From Polyangiaceae bacterium (GTDB lineage: Bacteria; Myxococcota_A; Polyangia; Polyangiales; Polyangiaceae), in NCBI GenBank assembly GCA_025353725.1, contig JANXOF010000073.1, positions 1 through 64,000 of the forward strand: a DNA stretch of 64,000 nt. The letters are read 5' to 3'. The number at the start of each line of letters is the position of its first letter. Positions within the stretch are counted from its first letter, which is position 1. The notes beneath the pieces were generated by a model. The model was not told the origin of the DNA and made no database searches. It saw only the letters and a program-made list of their open reading frames with translations. Shown here piece by piece: positions 1 to 9,087 of this stretch. The position numbers and the translations under genes are program-made.

Positions 1-1
1 C

Positions 2-229
2 GCGCAAGCGGCGGCCAACCTCTTTTCTCTCCTCGCGTCGTGCATGCTGCACGACCTCGACCCCGAGTCTTACCTCGAGGCGATGATTCGTGTCGTGCCG
101 TATTGGCCGCGCGACCGGTATCTCGAGCTCGCGCCGAAGTATGGGTTGCGAACGCGGGCTCGCCTCGACGCGCAGCAGCTCGGCCCCATCACGGTGCCGC
201 CCGCGGAACAACAGCCTGCGCCGAGCTAA
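2..229 (+). CDS. IS66-family transposase, 3' end (truncated by window edge)
   Basis: The open frame enters from the left edge and reads AQAAANLFSLLASC then MLHDLDPESYLEAMIR, VVPYWPRDRYLELAPKY and ends PAEQQPAPS. This is the typical C-terminal tail of IS66-type DDE transposases: the LD-P-E-A/S-Y-L and LP-W-P-R-D-R-Y-LELAPKY pattern. Only about 75 residues lie in the window, so whether the element is intact cannot be judged. The ATG at 44 is an internal Met, not the start. A second, decayed copy of the same protein tail lies near 27.9 kb. Confidence 0.85.
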   Translation, partial: AQAAANLFSLLASCMLHDLDPESYLEAMIRVVPYWPRDRYLELAPKYGLRTRARLDAQQLGPITVPPAEQQPAPS

Positions 230-302
230 GTCAACTTCCACCCTCGCGAGTCTCGGCCATCACGGGCTCCAAGTCGAGAACGTGTCTCCGTGCAGGGGAT
301 AC

Positions 303-500
303 TTACAATCGATAGCAGTAGAACCCGTCGACGCCGTGCGCTCTTGCGAAGGTTAAGCGTCGCGTCCCAAAGCTGTCCGCAGCCGCGACCGCGATGAGCC
401 CGACGATACGTGCGAGCCGAGCGTCAAGCCGTGCATCGCCGAGCGACACTCCAGAGAACTCGGCCCGAACGTCAGCAATCCCCCGTTGGCTCGTCATCAA
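303..500 (-). pseudogene. IS4/Tn5-type transposase N-terminal fragment
   Basis: A 65-codon frame (TTG at 500, ATG at 497) contains EFSGVSLGDARLDARLARIV followed by a GVDGFY motif. This matches the N-terminal DNA-binding domain of IS4/Tn5-like transposases (E-F-x-G-x-x-L-G-D-x-R-x-x-R-L). The family normally runs past 400 residues with a DDE catalytic domain. Here the frame stops right after the DNA-binding segment and no catalytic domain follows, so it is a remnant. Together with the IS66 tail it marks the downstream side of the RiPP operon as an insertion-prone junction. Confidence 0.6.
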
Positions 501-555
501 CCGCTTTGGTCACGAACGATCACCGCTGGCGCGCACGATGCGCGGGATCTCAGGA

Positions 556-580
556 GCTTCAGCCGTAAGCTTTTACGGTG
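556..580. repeat. CTTCAGCCGTAAG copy with short hairpin
   Basis: The 13-mer CTTCAGCCGTAAG (557-569) occurs here and twice more at 15809-15821 and 15829-15841, on the far side of the RiPP operon. Here it forms the left half of a small hairpin, CCGTAA-GCTT-TTACGG. It lies about 120 bases downstream of the last operon gene and could act in termination, but there is no T tract. Its function is unknown. Confidence 0.4.
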
Positions 581-700
581 CGCATTAGGCCTGATTGGGA
601 CCGCGCGGATGCCCACGTTCTCCAGTGCGTCGGTCACGAGCCGCGAATGCGCGGCATGATCCCGTGGCGACGCCATCGCGAAGTGCGATGCGTTGGCCCG

Positions 701-1902
<1,202 letters not shown>

Positions 1903-1906
<4 letters not shown>

Positions 1907-2616
1907 GTTGATGCCTTCGTGTCGGTGGCGACGTAGCCGTCTTCGAACTTCACGATTCGGGTGCCGTATTCGGCGATATTCGCTTCGTGCGTGACCATCA
2001 CGATCGTGACGTTTCGCACGCGATTGAGCTCGACGAGGAGCTTCATGATTTCGACCTTCTTTGACGAGTCGAGGTTGCCGGTCGGTTCGTCGGCGAGAAG
2101 CATCCGAGGCTCGGTGACCATGGCGCGCGCGATCGCGACGCGCTGCTGCTGCCCGCCTGAGAGCTCTGCGGGGGTGTGCGAAGCGCGCATTTCAAGGCCA
2201 ACGTCGCGGAGCGCATCCATCGCCCGTCGCCGGCGCTCGTTGGCGCCCATTCGCCGGTAAATCAGTGGCAGCTCGACGTTCTCGAGCGCGCTCGTGCGGG
2301 CGAGAAGATTAAAGCCTTGAAAGATAAAGCCTAAATAGTGGCGGCGCAGCAGCGCCAATTGGTCGAGTGTCAACGAGCCGACATCTACGCCTTGAAAGAG
2401 GTATTGGCCGGAGGTCGGCGTGTCGAGGCAGCCTAGTAAGTTAAGGCAAGTCGACTTACCCGAGCCGCTCGCGCCCATGATGGCAACGAACTCGCCTTCG
2501 TCGATCGTAAGATTCGCACCCGCGAGCGCACGCACTTCAGACTCGCCGCGACCGTACACTTTCATCGCGTCGCGAAGCTCGACGATGTACGGCGTTCCAG
2601 GCACGTCGCTCATCAT
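1903..2616 (-). CDS. MacB-type ABC transporter ATP-binding protein (RiPP cluster)
   Basis: This 237-residue ABC ATPase has Walker A GASGSGKST, the signature LSGGQQQR, and Walker B MLLADEPTGNLD, the D-E-P-T-G-N-L-D form typical of the LolD/MacB/FtsE group. It is a stand-alone ATPase, whereas in E. coli MacB it is fused to the permease. Four-base ATGA overlaps link it to the adaptor gene upstream and the permease gene downstream, so all three are translationally coupled. It powers the presumed peptide exporter of this cluster. Confidence 0.93.
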
Positions 2617-5600
2617 GGAGCTTTTACGTCGGTCACGACTCTGGCGCCGCCGCGTAATTCGTCGACCTCGCTGACTTCGGTAATGATGCCGTCAGATACG
2701 CCGGCGTGAACATGGACCGGTCGCAGCTCGCCGTCGCGGAGAAGCCAAATACGCTGATAGGAGTCTTGAACGCCGGCTTTCTTCTTTTCGGGCATCGCGA
2801 ACGACGTGGTGGGTGGCACAAACCTGAAAGCCGCATTAGGAACGACGAGCACGTCATGCTTCGTTTCGGCGACTATCACTGCCGTGCATGTCATGCCCGG
2901 TCTTAAGAGTTTGTCGCCGTTGTCGACCTCGAGCACCGCCTTGTACGTGACGACGTTCTGCGAGGTCTTCGGCTCGTTGGAGAGTGACACCACAAGCGAC
3001 TTGAATGTTTTGGTCGGGTAGGCCTCGACGGAGAACGTCGCCGTCATACCCACGACGATGCGCCCGATGTCGGCTTCGTCGATGTCGACGTTCAGCCGCA
3101 TCTGCGTGAGATCGTGAGCGAGGCGAAAGAGAACGGGCGTCGTGAAACCCGAGGTGATCGTCTGGCCGGGCTCGACGGCGCGCGCGAGGACGATGCCGTC
3201 GATCGGTGACGTGATCGTGGCCTTGTCGAGCCGCGAGAAACTCGACGCGAGCGCTGCGCGGGAAAGTGTCGCGTTCGCCGTTGCGCTCGAAACGTTGGCT
3301 TCGGCGCGTGCGAGCTCGGCCTCGGTGGCCTCGAGCTCGCCTTGGCCGACGAGTCCTTCGACCCGCAGGCGACGGGCGCGATTGGTCTTTGCGACGAGTT
3401 CGTTCAGCGTCGCGCGTGATTGCTGAATGGACGCCTCGGCGACCGCGACCTGCGCGGAGGCCTGGTTCGTCGCGGCGTGAAGCTGCTCAGGGTCGATGAT
3501 CGCGAGAACTTGTCCTCTTTTCACTACTGCGTTCGCATCGACGTTGACCTTTAAGACGCGTCCCGTGACCTCGGCGCCTACTTCGACTGTAGTTACGGAT
3601 TGCACCGTTCCGGTCGCGCGAACCGTGACGCGCACATCGCTCTTGTGGGCGTCGGCGGTTTCGTACGACGGGCCGTGCGCGGATGCTTGCCCGCGCCAGC
3701 GCACGATTCCGATGACGGGCACGGCGATGAAAATCGCCGCCATGACGACCGCACTCCGCAGCCGGGAGCTAGTGGTTCCGATGCCGATTGTGCGGCGGAC
3801 GTCGTGAAGCGGGTTGGCGGTGCTTGGTCTTTGGGCGGCGGGCGGGATGGCAAGCGTGCCGGCGGCGGTCGGCACGTCATGGCGCGTTGCCATCGGCGCT
3901 TCATTCGCGTTTGCGAAGGGAAGCAAAGCGTGCGGACTCGGCGTGGGCCACACGTTGGATGTACCCGCGGGCGCTTCGAGCTTTGCCGCGACCGCGCGGG
4001 CATGGTCGAGGACGGCGTCGGGAAAACCGACGAGGCGTAGCACTGCGAGCGCATTTCGCGGCGCCGCGGCACCCGCGTGGAGCTTGTAGTCGAAGCGCAG
4101 TTCGTCGCCTGCGATCGTCTCGGCGAAGTGGTGCGGCTCGAATTCGTTCGCGAGGAGCGCGAGCAGCTCTCGGTCGTGCGTCGCGGCCATCACATAAGCA
4201 CCTGATTCGTGCAGGGCGCTCAAAAAGGCGGCGCCCGCGGCAATGCGGTCGCAAGTGTTTGTGCCGCGGAAAAGCTCGTCGACAATACAGAGGCGCCGCA
4301 CTTCGGGCGCCGCGGTCAACATCGAGAGCGCGACCTCGGCCTCGACGCGAAAGTGACTGCGCGACGAGAGGAGATCGTCGGAGATCTCTACCAGAGTATG
4401 GACGCGCAGAAGCGGTGCCGCGTAGCGCTTGCACGTCGTGACAAAGATGGTTTGCGCCAACACGGCTTGGAGCGCTACGGCCTTTAGGAAAGTCGACTTG
4501 CCCGCCATGTTGGAGCCGGTGATGAGGTAGCCCCGTTCATCGAGCGCAACATCGTTCGAGATGGCATTGGCCACGAGTGGATGACAGACGCCTTCTGCGT
4601 GAAAGCGCCCGTCGCGGGTATTCAGCGCAGGACGCGCGTAGGTTGTCTCTCGCGCGCGGTAATTGGCAATCGCCATCGCCGCGTCGATCGTCGCGACGGC
4701 TTCGAAGATGCGCGCGAGCGTTTCGTTGTGGGCCTGCGCGAAGGCGAGCTCCTTGACGTACGTGTTCACGTCGAGGAGGAGAAACACGTTTGCGTATTCG
4801 ACGACCATCGCCGATGCTTCGTCGAGGCGAAGGCTGTCGAGCGTTAGCCACGCCATGCCGAGACGGCGCGACCCGAGCGCCGCGAGCGCATTGCGTAGCG
4901 CGTCGAGTTCGGTCGAAAGTGCGACCGACTCGATCTGGGTCAGTCCGCGCGCGACCTCGATGAGCTTTGCGACTTGGCGCAAACCTTCGACGTACACGCT
5001 GAGATCGCGAAAGACTGCGAGGCGTATATAGATATTGATTCCTACGAGCGCGAGCAGCGCGATGAGGAGGGGCGGCTTGACGAAGCAGAACGCCGCGACC
5101 GCGACCGTCGCTATTGTCGAAAGCGGGAAGAGTGACGCACCGCGCGGCATCATGGCTTTCTGCCCGTAAATGACTTCTGCCAGTGCCGCGGCGCTCGGGG
5201 CCGCGAGCGGTCGCAGCGCCACCGTCGTGCGCGACCGTAGCGATTCGTTGCTTGCGAACGCATTCACTCGGCGATCGAGCTCAAGGAGCGGCCCTAGCGT
5301 GAGCCAAGGCGTCCGCAGCATGCGATAAAGCATCTGTTGGCCGAGCGGTGAGACGGCGCGATCGACCTGCGCGAAAACGGCCCCCATGCTCAAGTCGCGC
5401 CACGTTCGCTCACTTAGGACGTACGATTCGCCTTCGGGTTTGGTGGCCAAGCGGTCGAACGCGGCAATCGACGCTAGGTCGCGCGACCGCTCGACGAGCG
5501 AGCCCCAGTGCGTGCTCACGTCGATCGCGGCAGAGCGCTGAGCCGAGCGGCGCACCCACCAGGCGCGACCGACAAGGGCCATCAGAAACGCACCTACGGC

Positions 5601-5639
5601 GAGGAGGCCTAGGATCGTCGGGAGGGCGATCGTGCTCAT
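2613..5639 (-). CDS. Fusion: membrane-anchored MutS-like ATPase + MacA/HlyD-type periplasmic adaptor
   Basis: One uninterrupted 1,008-codon frame holds two proteins. Residues 1-560 are MutS-like: an N-terminal membrane anchor (about 4-28), hydrophobic segments near 170-210, a helical core, Walker A GSNMAGKST (about 375-383), Walker B CIVDELFRGT (about 451-460) and the following ATHD switch (about 487). They lack the mismatch-binding domain of true MutS. Residues 560-625 are a linker, followed by a membrane segment (about 629-646). Residues 655-1008 are an HlyD/MacA adaptor with a lipoyl-like part (VEVGAEVTGRVLKV), a coiled-coil hairpin (about 720-800) and beta-barrel regions. An internal Met at about 583 (3893) could start a separate adaptor, but no clear ribosome site precedes it. 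ATGA overlaps tie it to the LanB gene and to the ABC ATPase. I know of no such fusion; the role of the MutS half is unknown. Confidence 0.85.
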   Translation of the reverse strand: MSTIALPTILGLLAVGAFLMALVGRAWWVRRSAQRSAAIDVSTHWGSLVERSRDLASIAAFDRLATKPEGESYVLSERTWRDLSMGAVFAQVDRAVSPLGQQMLYRMLRTPWLTLGPLLELDRRVNAFASNESLRSRTTVALRPLAAPSAAALAEVIYGQKAMMPRGASLFPLSTIATVAVAAFCFVKPPLLIALLALVGINIYIRLAVFRDLSVYVEGLRQVAKLIEVARGLTQIESVALSTELDALRNALAALGSRRLGMAWLTLDSLRLDEASAMVVEYANVFLLLDVNTYVKELAFAQAHNETLARIFEAVATIDAAMAIANYRARETTYARPALNTRDGRFHAEGVCHPLVANAISNDVALDERGYLITGSNMAGKSTFLKAVALQAVLAQTIFVTTCKRYAAPLLRVHTLVEISDDLLSSRSHFRVEAEVALSMLTAAPEVRRLCIVDELFRGTNTCDRIAAGAAFLSALHESGAYVMAATHDRELLALLANEFEPHHFAETIAGDELRFDYKLHAGAAAPRNALAVLRLVGFPDAVLDHARAVAAKLEAPAGTSNVWPTPSPHALLPFANANEAPMATRHDVPTAAGTLAIPPAAQRPSTANPLHDVRRTIGIGTTSSRLRSAVVMAAIFIAVPVIGIVRWRGQASAHGPSYETADAHKSDVRVTVRATGTVQSVTTVEVGAEVTGRVLKVNVDANAVVKRGQVLAIIDPEQLHAATNQASAQVAVAEASIQQSRATLNELVAKTNRARRLRVEGLVGQGELEATEAELARAEANVSSATANATLSRAALASSFSRLDKATITSPIDGIVLARAVEPGQTITSGFTTPVLFRLAHDLTQMRLNVDIDEADIGRIVVGMTATFSVEAYPTKTFKSLVVSLSNEPKTSQNVVTYKAVLEVDNGDKLLRPGMTCTAVIVAETKHDVLVVPNAAFRFVPPTTSFAMPEKKKAGVQDSYQRIWLLRDGELRPVHVHAGVSDGIITEVSEVDELRGGARVVTDVKAP

Positions 5640-8134
5640 TGTGGTTTGCCAAGTTCCAAGCTCGATGCTGACGTGGCTGACGTGACGTGCACATCGGGGC
5701 CAGCTGCCGAAAGAATCATTTCGATTAGAAACTCGGCCGCGTGAGGCTCGCCGTCGACGTGCGCGAAGCTCGATCGGGGGAGCGCTTCAGTAAGCACGAC
5801 CCACGGCGTGCTGCGTGCAACTGATTGAAGCAAGTCGAGAAAGAGTGGGTTCATGAGGTCGATCCACATGGGCTTGTGCCCGTCGGCGCTAAGCGAGGTG
5901 TGGCCTTGGGCGCGCGCATATACTTTACGCGGGATCCCACGTCGGCGAGCGTCAGCGGCGATGATGCGGGTCCGTTCTGCGCCCTTCGCGCCAAACCAGG
6001 CCTTGCGAAGGTAATCGGTGGGGAGCCACCAGTCTTCGCGTTGGAGGATTACCCGCCCCTGAGTGAAGCGCGTCCGGTGCTCGATCGTGCTCTGGGGCGG
6101 AGGCAAGTGAAAGGGCGACGGCCGACGCGTCTCGAACGGCGTCCCCAAAACTTGGAGCCAGTACTTTGCCCCCCAGGTCGGAAACGGGAGAATTCCACCA
6201 AGATAAATAGGCAAGAGCGCTACCCCTTCCGCGTCTCGCAAACGAAGGAGGCCCGTGAAAGGGTCGTGCGCGAGCGAGGTGTCTGTCGCTTCGATGGCAC
6301 CGCGCGCAAGCGTGGCTTCGGTCGGCCACCGGAGAAACCGTTTCGTGAGCGGGCGATGCGCCTGGAGGCTATTGCAGTCGCCGCAAATAGGCACGTCGAC
6401 CGGCTCTAAAACATCCGCAACGTCTCGGAGCCATGCCGACGAAGCAGCGGCGAGCGCCGTTTGGAATGCTCCTTCACCGGCCGTATGGCGTGCCGCTAGC
6501 CAACCTGCCGCGGGGTGTACTTGGTTCACGACGATCACGTGTCCGTCGTCGTCGGAGGGCGCATCAATCTCGTGGGCAGGCGCGACTTGCGCGAGTACCG
6601 TGACAGGAACACGCGCTCCTTTAGGAGCAGGCACGACGGGCGCGTCCGGCCCCCAAAGCGTAGGCCCGTGCGTTTTGCACGTTTCGGAGAGAGCAATAAG
6701 GAACGCGACGATATCGTGGCAGATGCCGCCGTTGCCCCAGCGCGCGACGAATTGCTCGACCATCCATAGGTATGACGCACGCCAGACGGTGAGCTTCGCA
6801 AGCGCGTCGGCAACCTCGCCAAAGAGTGGCGCGAACGCCGTGGGAATTGACGCCTTAGACGCCTCGAAGTAGCCATCGGTGAACGCGATCGGGCGGATCG
6901 GCGTCGCGCCCGCGCCTGCAAGCAAGGCATCGACGAGCGTCTCGAGATTCGCCTCTTCCGACGCAAAGGAGTTCGTTACCGCAGCTTCGCCGATGCGCTC
7001 CGCGGCCGTTGACACGGCCGTCCCCTCCGCAGCGGGATCGCGGCGAATCGCCGCGATCAAGCGTGCTTCGATGTTATCGCTAAACGCGTCCCAGATTGCG
7101 CACGTTGGAAGAAGGCCCGCCGCGCGTAGCCGATTCGCCGTCTTCGCGGCGAGTTCTTCTTCGAAGCCTTCGGCACGTATCGCGATGACAACATCGCGAA
7201 GGCGAAAGGTCGGTGCGAGCGACGCCAGCGCGCGTGTAAGCCGGGGTTCGAGGCGAAAGCGTGCCTCGCGATCGCTACGAAAGCGACGACCTGCGTAAGC
7301 GTGGGTCTCGGAAACCAATGCGCGCGTCGTTGAAGCATTAAGCATGGATGTCGCCAAGTGGAGGTCGACGAAGGAGTCGTCGGCCGCACGGTCGAGAAGA
7401 GCGCTTACGATCGAGCGGTTGCAACTCGTCCACTCCCGGCGGTCCGCGCCAGCCCATGCGGGCATTGCCATGACGCTGCCGCGAGAATCGACGATTGCGT
7501 GATGAAGGAACCCTCCGAAAGGGCTTGTTTTTGCGGCAGCGCGTTGAACGTACCCGAGTACGGTGCGCTCAATCTTTGAAGCCGGGGCGGCATCGTTGCG
7601 CAGGCCAACGCGATCGAGCTCAGCGAGAGCGCGGTGCGAGGCCGCGCTCACGCAGCTTCGAAATCGCTCGTCTTCGACTGTCGCGCGCAGGGTCGCGCGC
7701 ACGTCGCGAACGGCGTTGTCGAACGAGTGATCCATGACGAGCGCGGCGGACATCGCATCTTCGGTTGCGACACGGTAGGGTGCAACAGCCTCGCCGTCTG
7801 CCCACAGCGCGAGCGAGCTCGACTGGGTCAGCCTCGATGCCGCGTGCGTCACGCCTCGCCCGGCGACGATAGTGCGTCGCAGGGTTAGGATCTCTCTTCG
7901 CGCCACCTCGTTGACGACTTTCAACGCCGACGATAGTTCATCTATGGCGGCGCCACGGGTTTGGCGTCGGAGCGCTTCGGCTGCTTCCCAGCACGCACAC
8001 GCCTCGACGAACGCAGGCGGGGTGAGACGTTCGACCGTCGCGAGCGGGAACGACGCGATGCGCACGACGGTGAACGGCGCGACGACCGATAAGGGATCGA
8101 CCGGGACTTCGAGGGCAAACGTTCGTGCTTGCAT
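5636..8134 (-). CDS. Stand-alone LanB-type dehydratase, glutamylation domain
   Basis: About 832 residues, matching the N-terminal (tRNA-Glu-dependent glutamylation) domain of class I lantibiotic dehydratases; the ~300-residue C-terminal elimination domain is absent. The motif IERTVLGYVQRAAAKTSPFG corresponds to the conserved Y-x-x-R-x-x-x-K-x-x-x-F-x-G segment of Lant_dehydr_N proteins. By homology with TbtB of thiopeptide pathways it should attach glutamate to Ser/Thr of the precursor core before elimination to Dha/Dhb. I chose the ATG at 8134 because it forms a TGATG junction with the M50 stop, after GGAAG at a suitable distance; a frame-consistent GTG at 8149 is also possible. The elimination partner is presumably the SpaB_C protein at 13458-14363. 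Confidence 0.88.
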   Translation of the reverse strand: MQARTFALEVPVDPLSVVAPFTVVRIASFPLATVERLTPPAFVEACACWEAAEALRRQTRGAAIDELSSALKVVNEVARREILTLRRTIVAGRGVTHAASRLTQSSSLALWADGEAVAPYRVATEDAMSAALVMDHSFDNAVRDVRATLRATVEDERFRSCVSAASHRALAELDRVGLRNDAAPASKIERTVLGYVQRAAAKTSPFGGFLHHAIVDSRGSVMAMPAWAGADRREWTSCNRSIVSALLDRAADDSFVDLHLATSMLNASTTRALVSETHAYAGRRFRSDREARFRLEPRLTRALASLAPTFRLRDVVIAIRAEGFEEELAAKTANRLRAAGLLPTCAIWDAFSDNIEARLIAAIRRDPAAEGTAVSTAAERIGEAAVTNSFASEEANLETLVDALLAGAGATPIRPIAFTDGYFEASKASIPTAFAPLFGEVADALAKLTVWRASYLWMVEQFVARWGNGGICHDIVAFLIALSETCKTHGPTLWGPDAPVVPAPKGARVPVTVLAQVAPAHEIDAPSDDDGHVIVVNQVHPAAGWLAARHTAGEGAFQTALAAASSAWLRDVADVLEPVDVPICGDCNSLQAHRPLTKRFLRWPTEATLARGAIEATDTSLAHDPFTGLLRLRDAEGVALLPIYLGGILPFPTWGAKYWLQVLGTPFETRRPSPFHLPPPQSTIEHRTRFTQGRVILQREDWWLPTDYLRKAWFGAKGAERTRIIAADARRRGIPRKVYARAQGHTSLSADGHKPMWIDLMNPLFLDLLQSVARSTPWVVLTEALPRSSFAHVDGEPHAAEFLIEMILSAAGPDVHVTSATSASSLELGKPQ

Positions 8135-9087
8135 CAAGACTTCCACCACACGACGCCGAGCCCGACTACGAGCGCGGCGTGGGCTACGCCAATCAAGAAA
8201 ACGATTCGCCTCGATCGCGCTGAAGACGCTGAATCCGCCACGAGCGCATCGACAAGCATGCGCCCGTCCCCACGCAGGAGAGGGGATGATCCTCGAAGCG
8301 CGACGAACAAGGCAACCACCGCAAGCAACTCAGCGATGCGTGCGAAGATAGACGCTCGCCCGTGAGCGCTCGACGCGAGCGTGGCTGCAAGCGCAGCGTC
8401 GGCGAGCGGCCCACCGAGCGCCACCAACGCGCGTTGCGCGCCCGTACCTCCCGCGGCCGTTCGAACGTAAGGCCGCGGCATGCGGAAGTGTTCGAACTCG
8501 ACGCCTATGGCTTTCACCTCGATTCCACCAAACCATGCTGCGGTGACGTGCCCGAGCTCGTGCACCAATACGCCAACGAGTGCGTAGCCAACGCTCGCGG
8601 CGCCAGCCATCGCGAGCGTGACCGCTGTCGTGGCGTGGCGACTGGTGATATGGGCGAACGCGACTGCAATCGCCACGGTGAAGAGCGACGCGGCGACCGC
8701 GAACGACGCCGCATCGCGGATAGTTTCACCCGCACCTGCACGCGCCTTCAGTGCCAACCTAAGCTCGAATACACGCTCGGGATGATCGCCTCTCGATTCG
8801 AGAAACCCGGAGCTTGCAAGCGCGCGCACGAACGCCCCGACGTCGGGCGCTTTCATCTGCCGCGCCTCGGCGATGCGCGCGAAGTGCGTGATGAGGGCGG
8901 CTTCGGTCGTTCCCTCGCGAAGAGCGTCCCATGCGAAGTCGATGGCACGCGGCGCCCGCGCGCGCCGTTGCCCGAGGCGCAGAATATAGCGCCCGTCGTC
9001 CGACGCTGATCGCGTTACACCCGCGCGTAGCTTTAGTTGCGGGTAACGAGGCGCCGAGGCGGCGTAGATTGAGTTAGCGCGCGGCAT
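8134..9087 (-). CDS. M50-family membrane metalloprotease with N-terminal PqqD-like domain
   Basis: This is a 317-residue protein. Residues 1-105 form a small winged-helix/PqqD-like domain (it ends near FVRALASSGFLES), of the type seen in peptide-binding proteins of RiPP pathways. The rest is hydrophobic, with about five membrane segments. It carries the zinc motif HELGH (176-180) and a later LLRGDG motif (270-275) that supplies the third metal ligand in M50 enzymes. The start at 9087 overlaps the upstream stop by 14 bases; the open frame runs back to 9624 but that part is antisense-style shadow inside the upstream gene. Possible roles are leader-peptide removal in the membrane or maturation during export (inferred). 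Confidence 0.85.
   Translation of the reverse strand: MPRANSIYAASAPRYPQLKLRAGVTRSASDDGRYILRLGQRRARAPRAIDFAWDALREGTTEAALITHFARIAEARQMKAPDVGAFVRALASSGFLESRGDHPERVFELRLALKARAGAGETIRDAASFAVAASLFTVAIAVAFAHITSRHATTAVTLAMAGAASVGYALVGVLVHELGHVTAAWFGGIEVKAIGVEFEHFRMPRPYVRTAAGGTGAQRALVALGGPLADAALAATLASSAHGRASIFARIAELLAVVALFVALRGSSPLLRGDGRMLVDALVADSASSARSRRIVFLIGVAHAALVVGLGVVWWKS

Noticed and set aside
2613..5639. Classification of the MutS-like half as a DNA mismatch-repair MutS or MutS2
   Set aside because: The mismatch-binding domain and the Smr domain are absent, it is membrane-anchored, and it sits in a RiPP export operon.
5825..6409. Long antisense open frame inside the LanB gene
   Set aside because: It is a shadow of the coding strand; no homology and no independent start signals.
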